From positions 1 to 44,318 of IMG/VR virus record IMGVR_UViG_3300005264_000017: a DNA stretch of 44,318 nt. One strand, 5' to 3'. Position 1 is the stretch's first letter, and each line of letters starts with the position of its first letter. The notes under the pieces were generated by a model. That model was not told where the DNA came from, did not search any database, and was given only the letters and a program-made list of their open reading frames with translations. The translations under genes and the position numbers were made by a program. The DNA comes from a virus. Shown here in pieces: positions 30,576 through 38,945 of the stretch.

Positions 30576-32048
30576 ATGGCAAAAAAAGATGTTCGTTCAG
30601 ATTATTTAAAAAGGAAAAACTTCTACCAAGAGAAATACACCCGGCTCTATTATGGGGAGTTGGGAGAATTTTTTGACATGCTTACGAACCCTGCACAAAG
30701 ATCTATGCTATCTATATCGACTAGTCATAGCATTACAGAGGAAGTATTGCCTAGGCTTAGAGCTTTTTTCGAGCGTAATCAAAAGAACTGGCAAGACTCA
30801 AATATCGTTTTCACTAATTACTTTGAAGCAATTGCGGAGATATTCTCAACATTTGCAATAGGTAAAGGGGTTGAATTCATTTTCAAAGATAACGAAGGAG
30901 ATAAATTTAATGAGTTTTGGAAGGATAATAAAATGGATAAGGTTTTAAAGAAAACTTTTGAGAAAACTTTGTCATCTGGATACGATGGGGGGTATTTGCG
31001 AGTAGAAGATGGAAAGTTTAAATATCAAGAGATTGGGTTCCAAAACTACTATCCAACGTCAACGGCATTGTTTGGGTATGATGACAATGATATTAATCTC
31101 ACATGGTTACTAAAAAAAGACGAAAATACTTATTCAAAATATCTGTATGTGATTAATTTCAAACAAGAGGAAAATTCAGTTGTGATAACTCATAAAGTTT
31201 ACAACTACAACGAACAAACAGGAATTGGAAATGAAGTGAGTGACGCAGTTCTAAGGCAATTTGACATAGATGGAGCTATAGGGGAAGGTGGGGAGCAAGA
31301 AAACGACTACAAGAGCATTCCTATCGTAATGATGGAAAATATAAAACAAGACTCAGAAGGTTTTGGAGAATCTGAATTCAAGAATATAGTTGGACAAGTA
31401 CAGGATATTTCTATTTGTGAGACGTTGGGATCTATGGAATTCCAAGAGTTTTTTGGATCTAAAATGGCAATTCCAGAGTCGGCAGTTACTCCGAACAAAG
31501 ACGGAACTCCAAAAATGAAACATGCAGATTATTTTATTGTAGGGAAGAATTCAATAGCTCCATCGTATATAACTCGGCAAAATCCAGACTTCCCGAATCT
31601 TTTCCAAAAAACTACAGAGTCAAAGATAGACATTTCTGCAAGTACTAAAATTCCAGTAGAAATTTTGGATAAAAAAAGCGGAGCAAATGAAAAGGTGGAA
31701 CTGGCAAAAATAAGACTACAGCCGTTTGTTCGGAAGGTACAAGCCCAAAGAAACGCAATAGACGAATACATAAACGGATTAGCAGAGATTGTATTTGAAG
31801 GGGAAGTACCAGAATTCGAGATAGTTTACCCTCCGATAATTGATCCAGACATGATTCTGGTTAAAACTGACATGAGAGAAGATGTTGCGGCAGAACTTAT
31901 AAGCAAAAAAAGATACTTACAAGAAACATATCCAGAACTTGATAACGATGCAATTGAAGATATTCTACAGGAAATAAAAGACGAACAAGGTTCTGATGTA
32001 AAAGTAGGCACAAATGACTTGATAGGCGATATTGGTAACGGACTCTAA
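30576..32048 (+). CDS. Phage portal protein
   Basis: 490 aa. Characteristic of SPP1 gp6-like portals: N-terminal LPRLRAFFERNQKNWQDS, a central beta domain with DGGYLRVEDGKFKYQEI, then a stem region (VGQVQDISICETLGSMEFQEFFGSKMAI) and a helical crown (ISASTKIPVEILDKKSGANEKVEL, ETYPELDNDAIEDILQEI). It forms the dodecameric ring for DNA entry. First gene of the head operon, followed by MuF as usual. Confidence 0.8.
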   Translation: MAKKDVRSDYLKRKNFYQEKYTRLYYGELGEFFDMLTNPAQRSMLSISTSHSITEEVLPRLRAFFERNQKNWQDSNIVFTNYFEAIAEIFSTFAIGKGVEFIFKDNEGDKFNEFWKDNKMDKVLKKTFEKTLSSGYDGGYLRVEDGKFKYQEIGFQNYYPTSTALFGYDDNDINLTWLLKKDENTYSKYLYVINFKQEENSVVITHKVYNYNEQTGIGNEVSDAVLRQFDIDGAIGEGGEQENDYKSIPIVMMENIKQDSEGFGESEFKNIVGQVQDISICETLGSMEFQEFFGSKMAIPESAVTPNKDGTPKMKHADYFIVGKNSIAPSYITRQNPDFPNLFQKTTESKIDISASTKIPVEILDKKSGANEKVELAKIRLQPFVRKVQAQRNAIDEYINGLAEIVFEGEVPEFEIVYPPIIDPDMILVKTDMREDVAAELISKKRYLQETYPELDNDAIEDILQEIKDEQGSDVKVGTNDLIGDIGNGL

Positions 32049-32050
32049 AC

Positions 32051-32224
32051 ATGATTGATATTTCACGACAAAACATACTCGCTCCACGCCCTGAACCGAA
32101 TGAAGGTTTGGAAAACCCATTGAACTATTTTCTAAAACTCTTGATTGTAGGAGTTTCTTACTCATTCTTGATAGTAAGTATTTTGGGTACAATATTCGGA
32201 TTAATTAAACTATTCTTTTTATAG
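32051..32224 (+). CDS. Small membrane protein between portal and MuF
   Basis: 57 aa: polar N-terminus, then a span YFLKLLIVGVSYSFLIVSILG and a second hydrophobic end. A membrane protein inside a head operon is unusual. Stop immediately precedes the MuF ATG. Confidence 0.5.
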   Translation: MIDISRQNILAPRPEPNEGLENPLNYFLKLLIVGVSYSFLIVSILGTIFGLIKLFFL

Positions 32225-33139
32225 ATGACAGAAGAAGAACTATTGAAGCAATATGCAGAAGTCCAGAAAGCGATTTCGGATCTATTGGTGAAAGCGTTTT
32301 ACTCTGACAAAAACAATGCTACAGTTCGGAGAATAGTAAATAGCGATGTTGACAGGCTTATTAATGCGTTGACAGTTTCTTCTGCTACTTTTGTGTCAAC
32401 GGCAGTACCTGAAAACTTTATACTCGGGATAGAAAGCACATTAAAGGATCTTTTGACGAATGACTTCATAACAAGAAGTGCAATACAATTTGAGTTCGTT
32501 TCTGATTTCGGAAAAGCCCCAAAGAATTTTCAAGAAGTAGTTACAGATATGATTGCAGGGTACGAAAGTTCTTTCGACGATGCATTAAGAGCCGCAAAGG
32601 GTACAACAAAACAGAACCTTAATAGAGTTTTGGGATTAAAAAGGACTATTGACCAGGCAGAAGCTCTTTCGGCAACTGAGCGAGCGATTTCAAGAGATAT
32701 TGTAAAAAAGGCACTCACTCAAGACGCTTTCGGATCCAAAGGAATTGACCAGATTTCAAGAGAAGTTGCAAAAGAATTCCGAAAAAACGTACAAGGAAAT
32801 TTTGAAACAATGTTCAGAGATAAGGCGGGGCGTAGGTGGTCTTTTCAAAGGTATGCGAATATGGTTACAGGAGATATAAGAGCGCAGGCAAATAGACAAG
32901 GGCAAGTTGAGCAGTTTCTAGATTTGGGATTAGATCTAGTGCGGATTTCATGGACTGGCACGCCAGACAGTTGCCTCCCATACGAGGGTATAGTTATATC
33001 TCTTACAGGAAAAACGCCAGGAGTTCCTTCTTATGAAGAGCTTATAGGGAATAGTGATCACATATTTGGTGTTCAATGTCATCATCAATTGCTGTATTTG
33101 TCGAGCGAAGAAGCACAAGAGTATCTAGATAAGAAATAA
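32225..33139 (+). CDS. MuF-like minor capsid / head morphogenesis protein
   Basis: 304 aa. Long helical N-terminal region, then FETMFRDKAGRRWSFQRYANMVTGDI (about 198-223) and a C-terminal MuF signature: GTPDSCLPYEGIVISL and SDHIFGVQCHH with the Cys/His set. MuF proteins ride inside the capsid near the portal. Directly follows the portal module. Confidence 0.8.
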   Translation: MTEEELLKQYAEVQKAISDLLVKAFYSDKNNATVRRIVNSDVDRLINALTVSSATFVSTAVPENFILGIESTLKDLLTNDFITRSAIQFEFVSDFGKAPKNFQEVVTDMIAGYESSFDDALRAAKGTTKQNLNRVLGLKRTIDQAEALSATERAISRDIVKKALTQDAFGSKGIDQISREVAKEFRKNVQGNFETMFRDKAGRRWSFQRYANMVTGDIRAQANRQGQVEQFLDLGLDLVRISWTGTPDSCLPYEGIVISLTGKTPGVPSYEELIGNSDHIFGVQCHHQLLYLSSEEAQEYLDKK

Positions 33140-33156
33140 AAAAGCCTAAAAACAAT

Positions 33157-33184
33157 TTGACTTTCGCAAAAATACAAATAAAGT
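33157..33184 (+). promoter_or_regulatory. Phage early-type promoter inside the head region
   Basis: TTGACT, spacer TTCGCAAAAATACAAA (16 bp), TAAAGT; leader TTACTTAATCAC at 33195-33206; ATG 33214. An early promoter between MuF and scaffold implies the small genes at 33.2-36.1 kb are an inserted module. Confidence 0.7.
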
Positions 33185-33213
33185 TAAGACATATTTACTT
33201 AATCACTTACAAT

Positions 33214-33765
33214 ATGTCAAACTCCACAGAATACGAATTCATAATAAAGGCAATAGAGCAAGCTCTGTTTAAAAAATGCTGTGTGACGATTAAGACGGAT
33301 AAGCCTGGGCGCTCAGATCATAAACGAACAATGACTTGCTCGGTTTATCATCCTATGGCTATTTCTACCACTTGTTTAAGTCAAACGCTCGACGAACGCC
33401 ATTTTGAGTACAAAAGAGACGTATCACTAGAGATGGAATTGGCGATGGAGGCAAAGCAGCAATTTGTAAAACAAGCAGCAAGAGAACTTTACCCTACTAA
33501 CGAAGGGTTTCAAGAAATGTTTCAAAAAGAGAAAGAGAAGCAATGCAGAGAGATTGAGGATCTTTCGTTCAATCTTGGTTATTGTGAAAACAGGCTGAGT
33601 GAATCGAAAGTGAGAATTGAGTGTCTACACACACAGCTTGAACTACAAAACCCATTAACAAGAGCATACAAAAACCCATTCATAAAAGCATGTATTCAAT
33701 TGTTATTGTTGCCTAGTATAATCATTGCTATTTACTTTTTTTTAAACCAGTATACATGTACCTAA
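33214..33765 (+). CDS. Membrane-anchored protein with coiled coil
   Basis: 183 aa from ATG 33214 (after the leader). A 100-residue polar region, a coiled coil (EKQCREIEDLSFNLGYCENRLSESKVR) and a C-terminal span (LLLPSIIIAIYFFLNQY). Tail-anchored membrane protein of unknown function. Confidence 0.55.
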   Translation: MSNSTEYEFIIKAIEQALFKKCCVTIKTDKPGRSDHKRTMTCSVYHPMAISTTCLSQTLDERHFEYKRDVSLEMELAMEAKQQFVKQAARELYPTNEGFQEMFQKEKEKQCREIEDLSFNLGYCENRLSESKVRIECLHTQLELQNPLTRAYKNPFIKACIQLLLLPSIIIAIYFFLNQYTCT

Positions 33766-33780
33766 AAACCCCAAAAAAAC

Positions 33781-33807
33781 TTGATTTCTTTTAAAATGAA
33801 ATAATAT
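33781..33807 (+). promoter_or_regulatory. Second promoter of the inserted module
   Basis: TTGATT, 15-bp spacer, TAATAT (weaker match), followed by the leader TTACTTAATCAC at 33823-33834 and ATG 33841. Confidence 0.45.
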
Positions 33808-33840
33808 TAAATCATTACATATTTACTTAATCACTTACAC

Positions 33841-33984
33841 ATGAAGAATAAACAAACGGCATCGCAGAATCACATTTACGTAGGACTTTTTTATTGGACG
33901 GCAGGATTCGCGTCAATGGCACTTCTCGTATTTAATTATGCATCATTTTTGGATGGTACAATGTTGGATTCTATTCTTAAATAA
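33841..33984 (+). CDS. Small membrane protein
   Basis: 47 aa with one span (IYVGLFYWTAGFASMALLVFNYASF). Starts after the leader element, which supports expression. TAATG overlap with the next short ORF. Confidence 0.5.
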   Translation: MKNKQTASQNHIYVGLFYWTAGFASMALLVFNYASFLDGTMLDSILK

Positions 33985-34034
33985 TGGAAAACTCACAAGA
34001 CATATTCGATTTGATAAACTCCATTAAAATATGA
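33984..34034 (+). CDS. Possible 16-residue peptide
   Basis: MENSQDIFDLINSIKI, linked by TAATG and ATGA overlaps to genes on both sides. May only serve translational coupling. Confidence 0.25.
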   Translation: MENSQDIFDLINSIKI

Positions 34035-34270
34035 AAGAAATTTTGATAAAAGTCTCAGAGGATATGATTATCATAAAAACAGATGATATTGAGCACAACA
34101 TGCACTTTGTTGACTGGAATGATATTGTTGAAAACAAAGAGCGTACAAATTCAATATTATGGCAATATATATGGCACATGATGGGGAAGTGTGAACACAA
34201 AGATCATCTATCATTGCGTGACACTACAACAAAGAGCGAACTATATACAGAAACCACTAATCTTTTTTAA
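34031..34270 (+). CDS. Small acidic hypothetical protein
   Basis: 79 aa, acidic, His-containing (NMHFVDWNDIVENKER...). No family recognised. Confidence 0.5.
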   Translation: MKEILIKVSEDMIIIKTDDIEHNMHFVDWNDIVENKERTNSILWQYIWHMMGKCEHKDHLSLRDTTTKSELYTETTNLF

Positions 34271-34274
34271 AAAC

Positions 34275-34613
34275 ATGAAAGAAGAATACACATTTTCGGA
34301 AGAACTATTGAGCGAAGTTTCGCCACTGGTTCTTAAAAAACTAAAGGAAGTAGACGTTGAAGGTAAGATGTACTTTGAGAAAGCGTATATTGAACAAAAG
34401 AAGAGTCTGGCAGTTGCGTATGTAATATGGTTTTTCGGGTTTCATAATTCGTATTTTGGGAATCATGGAAAAACAGTATTGTATATTATTACGTTACTTT
34501 TATGGGTGGGAATTATTTGGTGTATTTATGACGCTATTTATATGAAAAAACAAGTGAATAATTATAACGAAAAAATACAATGGGAAATTTTGAACAAAGT
34601 TAAGTATATTTAA
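34275..34613 (+). CDS. TM2-domain-like membrane protein
   Basis: 112 aa from ATG 34275. Helical cytoplasmic N-terminus (about 1-42), then AYVIWFFGFHNSYFGNHGKTVLYIITLLLWVGIIWCIYDAIYM: two spans joined by a short loop with the F/G/N pattern and ending D-A-I, as in TM2 proteins. Function in phages is unknown. Confidence 0.6.
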   Translation: MKEEYTFSEELLSEVSPLVLKKLKEVDVEGKMYFEKAYIEQKKSLAVAYVIWFFGFHNSYFGNHGKTVLYIITLLLWVGIIWCIYDAIYMKKQVNNYNEKIQWEILNKVKYI

Positions 34614-34615
34614 AA

Positions 34616-35119
34616 ATGAAAGAATTTTCAGACAGATCGGCACAGTATGTAGAAAGATGTCATATTTATAGCGGAATGCTTACAGATTTATTTATGATAT
34701 ACGATCACAAACCAAAAGAAGGTATCGCTTGTTTTATGCAAAATACTTACGATGGAATTGGTGGAACAACTAAGACATGTTTCAATTCACGGGATTTTGA
34801 TGAAAAAGCATATAATGATGATTACTCAAAGGATGATCTTACGTATCATATGACAGTAGAAGAATTAGGGAAAGAGATGGGTGTTGACATAGAAGAATGT
34901 ACAAGCCTCCGAAAAGTTATGGAAAATAAATTTGGGAAAGTATGTGAACGAGATGAGTGGTGTATTGACATGATATTTAAGCTAAATGATGCATTATCAG
35001 AGGCTGCAAAATATCGGAGGTCACTCGCAATGATACGAATACAGCTTTCAAAACACAAGAACCTATCTATATTTGGAAAGATTAAATTATTATTTAATAG
35101 TAAAAACGAGCTTTTTTAA
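34616..35119 (+). CDS. Hypothetical protein of the inserted module
   Basis: 167 aa, mixed alpha/beta, several cysteines (CFMQNTYDGIGGTTKTCFNS). Helical C-terminus with KYRRSLAMIRIQLSKHKN. No family recognised. Confidence 0.5.
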   Translation: MKEFSDRSAQYVERCHIYSGMLTDLFMIYDHKPKEGIACFMQNTYDGIGGTTKTCFNSRDFDEKAYNDDYSKDDLTYHMTVEELGKEMGVDIEECTSLRKVMENKFGKVCERDEWCIDMIFKLNDALSEAAKYRRSLAMIRIQLSKHKNLSIFGKIKLLFNSKNELF

Positions 35120-35123
35120 AAAC

Positions 35124-35435
35124 ATGATCACAAAACAACTGGCATCGGGAATAGCAGTATCGGCATTTTTAGTTGGAATTATTATTGGGTGGGGCGTACA
35201 CCCAAACTATACTGAAGACATAACGGCAAGTCCTATATATATTCAATTAGAAAAAGACTACAATAAAGCCTATGGCATTGCAGAGAGATCCCTGCATAGA
35301 GAATCAGATTTGAATGACGATATGGACAAATATAAAGAAATGCTATCAGACACCAATGAGGAGGCGGAGTATTGGAGAAAGGAAAACAAAGAAAGCCAAA
35401 GAACTATTAAAAATCTTTTGGAATATGAAGATTAA
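35124..35435 (+). CDS. Membrane-anchored coiled-coil protein (spanin-like)
   Basis: 103 aa from ATG 35124. N-terminal span (SGIAVSAFLVGIIIGWGVHP), then a periplasm-facing coiled coil (about 40-100, EEAEYWRKENKESQRTIKNLLE). This is the layout of an inner-membrane spanin; its position outside the lysis cluster makes that uncertain. Ends 11 bases inside the next gene. Confidence 0.5.
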   Translation: MITKQLASGIAVSAFLVGIIIGWGVHPNYTEDITASPIYIQLEKDYNKAYGIAERSLHRESDLNDDMDKYKEMLSDTNEEAEYWRKENKESQRTIKNLLEYED

Positions 35436-35634
35436 ATTCAAAATCGGAGATAATGTGGTAGTATCAAATGGGAAAACAATATTCACAGTGTCGAGTATTC
35501 AAATAAGAAATATGGATGGGTTCTGTGATTTCCAATTGGTGAATGGAGAAGGAAACACATCATGGCATTCTCAAGACATGTTATCTCCGCATAAAAAACA
35601 AAGCATAGGATTTAATGTTGAGTTTAAAAAATAA
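35425..35634 (+). CDS. Small beta-barrel protein
   Basis: 69 aa from ATG 35425. KIGDNVVVSNGKTIFTVSSIQIRN and DFQLVNGEGNTSWHSQDML look like an SH3-like or KOW fold common in small phage proteins. Unknown. Confidence 0.5.
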   Translation: MKIKFKIGDNVVVSNGKTIFTVSSIQIRNMDGFCDFQLVNGEGNTSWHSQDMLSPHKKQSIGFNVEFKK

Positions 35635-35636
35635 AA

Positions 35637-35753
35637 ATGAAAAATATACTATTCCGGATTTCATTAATTCTGTTTTTGATTCTTATTAGTTATTTGGTTG
35701 CAACTTACGAACCATCACTTGATATTTATCCATTAGAACATTTTATAAAATGA
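35637..35753 (+). CDS. Small membrane protein
   Basis: 38 aa with one N-terminal span (ILFRISLILFLILISYLVA), possibly a signal anchor. ATGA overlap with the next gene. Confidence 0.45.
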   Translation: MKNILFRISLILFLILISYLVATYEPSLDIYPLEHFIK

Positions 35754-35938
35754 AAGAGAACATAATAATGAACTCGCTCCCTCGATATTTTTCTGGAATA
35801 AGTGAAGAAGAAGAAAGAATATTCAATCTTTCTGTTCGTGAATTATATGAAGAGAATGGGTATAACGTAATATCAAAAGAAGAGATGAAAAAACAAAACA
35901 GAACTTTTTTAGAAGAAATTATAGCGAAAAGTAAATGA
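35750..35938 (+). CDS. Small acidic hypothetical protein
   Basis: 62 aa, helical, acidic. No family recognised. ATGA overlap. Confidence 0.45.
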   Translation: MKENIIMNSLPRYFSGISEEEERIFNLSVRELYEENGYNVISKEEMKKQNRTFLEEIIAKSK

Positions 35939-36057
35939 AAAAATCACAAAAAGAATTGTTTAAAAACCTTATAGCAAACAGCTTTATTCCTATCAAGTTC
36001 ATAAAAAGAAAAATAAATATGGATAAGGTGTTTTTTTATAAAAAGACAATCGTGTAG
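35935..36057 (+). CDS. Small basic peptide
   Basis: 40 aa, basic and hydrophobic; last gene of the inserted module. The 85-base gap to the scaffold gene holds TTCACA ... TATGAT (about 36066-36095), a possible promoter for the capsid operon. Confidence 0.35.
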   Translation: MKKSQKELFKNLIANSFIPIKFIKRKINMDKVFFYKKTIV

Positions 36058-36141
36058 GTTTTTGCTTCACAAAGTAGCGTTTTATGTATTATGATGAGAT
36101 TGACCAGTAGGTCTTTCTTATTTTTTTATACACACCACAAA

Positions 36142-36792
36142 ATGTCAAAAACTGACGGAAATGATGGACAAGCATCTAGCGGAACTCAGAATAATTCTGA
36201 CGGAAACGATGGCTCTTCATCACAAACTCAAGAAGGACAACTCACTCAGGCGCAAGTTGATGCAAAAATTGAAGAAGCAAAGGCAAGTGCCGTTGAAGCT
36301 TATAAAGCAAACAACGGACGAACGGAAAAACAAATCCGAGAAGAAGCAATTGCGGCATATGAAGCGTCAAACAAAGCTAAAGACTTGGAAAAACAAGGGA
36401 AATTTGAAGAACTGTACAATTCTTCTATTTCTGAAAAGTCTGATCTTGAAACAAAACTTGCAGAAGCAATCTCGAAAAATGAACCGCTCGAAGAGTTTAA
36501 AAAGAAACTATCCGATACGACTGCTACAGAGAATGAATCTATATTGAGTGAATTAGAGAAGAATATTCCTGAAGAAAAAAAGGAACAATTCGAAAAAATG
36601 AAATCTACATTACATGAAGATCCTTTTTCACGAAAGGAACAACTTGTAACGTGGAAATTTCTTTTAGGTGACGTGACAAAGGGTAAGAACTCTCCTAAAA
36701 CTCCGAAAGGAGAATCAGATGAAAAAGCATTTGACGAAGCTCTCAAAGACATTAAAGAGACAAAGGAGAATTCATGGGAAAAAAAATTATAA
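36142..36792 (+). CDS. Capsid scaffold protein
   Basis: 216 aa from ATG 36142. Low-complexity polar N-terminus (SSGTQNNSDGNDGSSSQTQEG), then a long charged coiled coil (about 35-150) with KIEEAKASAVEAYKANNG, and a basic/polar C-terminal region: the standard phage scaffold layout. Placed right before decoration and major capsid genes. It would shape the procapsid and then leave. Confidence 0.7.
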   Translation: MSKTDGNDGQASSGTQNNSDGNDGSSSQTQEGQLTQAQVDAKIEEAKASAVEAYKANNGRTEKQIREEAIAAYEASNKAKDLEKQGKFEELYNSSISEKSDLETKLAEAISKNEPLEEFKKKLSDTTATENESILSELEKNIPEEKKEQFEKMKSTLHEDPFSRKEQLVTWKFLLGDVTKGKNSPKTPKGESDEKAFDEALKDIKETKENSWEKKL

Positions 36793-36812
36793 CTTTTTAA
36801 AAAAACACTAAA

Positions 36813-37214
36813 ATGGCGGATACACCACAATATTCACACACAGCGAATATCTCACCAGAAGATATTTTTGCTCGTCCGATTGGACTCGAAGACAACAAAC
36901 CACTTTCTGGTACATTGGCGGGGAATGCTTCACAAACAACTCCACTCGTTCGTGGAACTGTAATGGGAGTAGTTACTGCTACTGGAGAATTTGCTCCATA
37001 TGTAGCAGGGGCATCAGATGGTACAGAAACAGCGGTAGGGATTCTTTCAAAGACTTTCGACGCATCAGAACTTTACAATGTAAACAGTTCAAACGTAAAA
37101 GCAGCAGCAGAAAATCCAGCTACAATTTATCGAGCAGGTACATTCTTTGAGGCGGCTTGTCCAGGAATTGATGCAGCAGGTAAGGTTGATCTTACTGATA
37201 TTACATTCGAATAA
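36813..37214 (+). CDS. Head decoration protein
   Basis: 133 aa, beta-rich, Gly/Thr-rich (GTLAGNASQTTPLVRGTVMGVVT, AVGILSKTFDASE). Matches gpD-like decoration proteins in size, composition and place between scaffold and major capsid. It would stabilise the expanded head. Confidence 0.7.
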   Translation: MADTPQYSHTANISPEDIFARPIGLEDNKPLSGTLAGNASQTTPLVRGTVMGVVTATGEFAPYVAGASDGTETAVGILSKTFDASELYNVNSSNVKAAAENPATIYRAGTFFEAACPGIDAAGKVDLTDITFE

Positions 37215-37246
37215 TTCGGATTTTCTAAAATTAAAAAAACAATACA

Positions 37247-38311
37247 ATGAGTGAAGTAATTACAAAAGTAGCGGGGCTTATTCTCGCAAAAGGAATTCCA
37301 CAATTCCTAGCAGATCCAAAATCGGCCAATAAACTATATGGAAGTATCCCTACATCGGTAGGAGAGTTATACGGACTTAATACATTCTTGAGTAATCCAC
37401 GACAATACCGATCTCCAAAATACGAGATGGTAGCAAAAGAGAATACTTATGGGCTTGCAAAGGCAATTGCAGAAGATGGTATTTCAAACGTAGTATCAAA
37501 ACTTAAATCAAAGGCTATTACTACAGGAGGTTTTAAATACTCAGAAACTGTAAACTACAATGAATCTGAATTGGCAGATATCATGGCAGCACAAGAAGGA
37601 AGTGCAAACGATCTTTCTTTGCAACTTGCAGCTGAATCATTCGCAACGAATGCACAGCAGTTACAAGATCGACTTGCAATGGGACTTGAAAAAACCTTCT
37701 GGGATGGTGTTTATCTAGGAAAAATGACAATTGATATTCAAAACGGAACTTCAATTGAGATATTCACAGAAACTACAATCATGACTCCATTGTTAACTAC
37801 AGCTAAATGGGATGAGCCGACAACATGTAAGCCTACTCAGGATTTGACAGCTATGGATCGAGAGTTTCGAGGGTCTGGTTACAAGTCAGCAGTTGTTCTT
37901 ATGAATCAAGCGACTTATGACAACATGGCAGCGTCTGCATCATTTTTGAACATTCTAACTCCACAACAAAAAGAAGACGTTTCTCTCGGGAATGTACCTT
38001 CTGGACTTGGAAAACGAAAATTGACAATCATAGATCAAACATACCAACTTACATCAGGGGGAGCACTTTTTGACTACCTTCCAGATGGTTACGTTACAAT
38101 GGTTGGAACAGGTGGAGCACAGCCAGTTTCATTGATTGAACTTCTTAATCTTGACTCAAGTACAGGGCAAACATTAGGCGCAACTACTGGAGGATGGTTT
38201 AAGACAATTCTTGATACAACTGCGAACACTACGATGCGTTTACAACAATCATTTAAAGGATTGATAGCATTCGAGAATCCACGAGCATTCGTAACATTGA
38301 AAGTATATTAG
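37247..38311 (+). CDS. Major capsid protein (HK97 fold, gpE-like)
   Basis: 354 aa. Fold cues of the phage major capsid protein E family: N-arm, GLAKAIAEDG then a helix LADIMAAQEGSANDLSLQLAAE... (spine), KSAVVLMNQATYDNMAASASFLNIL (A-domain), and SFKGLIAFENPRAFVTLKVY at the end. Forms the head shell together with the decoration protein upstream. Ends at TAG; a GC-rich hairpin follows. Confidence 0.8.
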   Translation: MSEVITKVAGLILAKGIPQFLADPKSANKLYGSIPTSVGELYGLNTFLSNPRQYRSPKYEMVAKENTYGLAKAIAEDGISNVVSKLKSKAITTGGFKYSETVNYNESELADIMAAQEGSANDLSLQLAAESFATNAQQLQDRLAMGLEKTFWDGVYLGKMTIDIQNGTSIEIFTETTIMTPLLTTAKWDEPTTCKPTQDLTAMDREFRGSGYKSAVVLMNQATYDNMAASASFLNILTPQQKEDVSLGNVPSGLGKRKLTIIDQTYQLTSGGALFDYLPDGYVTMVGTGGAQPVSLIELLNLDSSTGQTLGATTGGWFKTILDTTANTTMRLQQSFKGLIAFENPRAFVTLKVY

Positions 38312-38321
38312 TATTTATTTT

Positions 38322-38343
38322 GGGGGGTGCGAATTGTGCCCCC
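38322..38343 (+). other. GC-rich hairpin after the major capsid gene
   Basis: GGGGGG and CCCCC flank GCGAATTGTG; only two T follow, so it is likelier to protect or pause the capsid mRNA than to stop transcription. The loop shares CGAATTG with the terminator at 41823. Confidence 0.5.
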
Positions 38344-38360
38344 TTATAACATAATAAAAA

Positions 38361-38945
38361 ATGGAAAATAAAATAATTAGACTAACTGCTCCGCTCGATG
38401 TGAATGGATCGGTGTATCCAATTGGATATGTTTTCGAGATGAAAAGAATACATAAAGATCTTTTGAAAGTTTTGAAGAAAGAATTTGAAAAAGATTCTAG
38501 AAAATTCTCTGGGGATTTAGAGTTTCTTGCATATGGAAAAAACGAAGTAAATGTTGGAAAAATGTTGAAAACTCCGGACAAACTTTCTCTTAAAGAATTG
38601 AAAAAACTTGCGGCCAAAATGGCTATAAAAGGATGGCAGGCTTGCACAAAAGAGAAAACTCTTCGTGATAAGATTGATCTAGAAGTTTCACGACTAAAAA
38701 AAGCAGAGAAAGCAAAAGCAAAAGCAGATGTAAAAGCAGATGTAAAAATAGATACACCTGATGGAAATATTCAAGAAGTAGAACTACGTGGAGAATTGTT
38801 TGAAATTATTCGAGAGGATAAAGAAAATGTATTCATGAAAGGTACTCGAAAACTTCTGGATTTATTGGGATTGAAAGATCTCAAAGAAAGTAAAGAGATC
38901 GAGATTACAAAAGAAGAACTTGAAGAAATTAAGAACGAAAAATAA
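38361..38945 (+). CDS. Hypothetical head-region protein
   Basis: 194 aa. N-terminal small beta domain (LTAPLDVNGSVYPIGYVFEM), a helical SAP-like segment (LSLKELKKLAAKMAIKGW), a Lys/Ala-rich linker with repeated KADVKADVK, then an acidic helical C-terminus. Located between capsid and head-tail connector. TAATG overlap with the next gene. Confidence 0.55.
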   Translation: MENKIIRLTAPLDVNGSVYPIGYVFEMKRIHKDLLKVLKKEFEKDSRKFSGDLEFLAYGKNEVNVGKMLKTPDKLSLKELKKLAAKMAIKGWQACTKEKTLRDKIDLEVSRLKKAEKAKAKADVKADVKIDTPDGNIQEVELRGELFEIIREDKENVFMKGTRKLLDLLGLKDLKESKEIEITKEELEEIKNEK

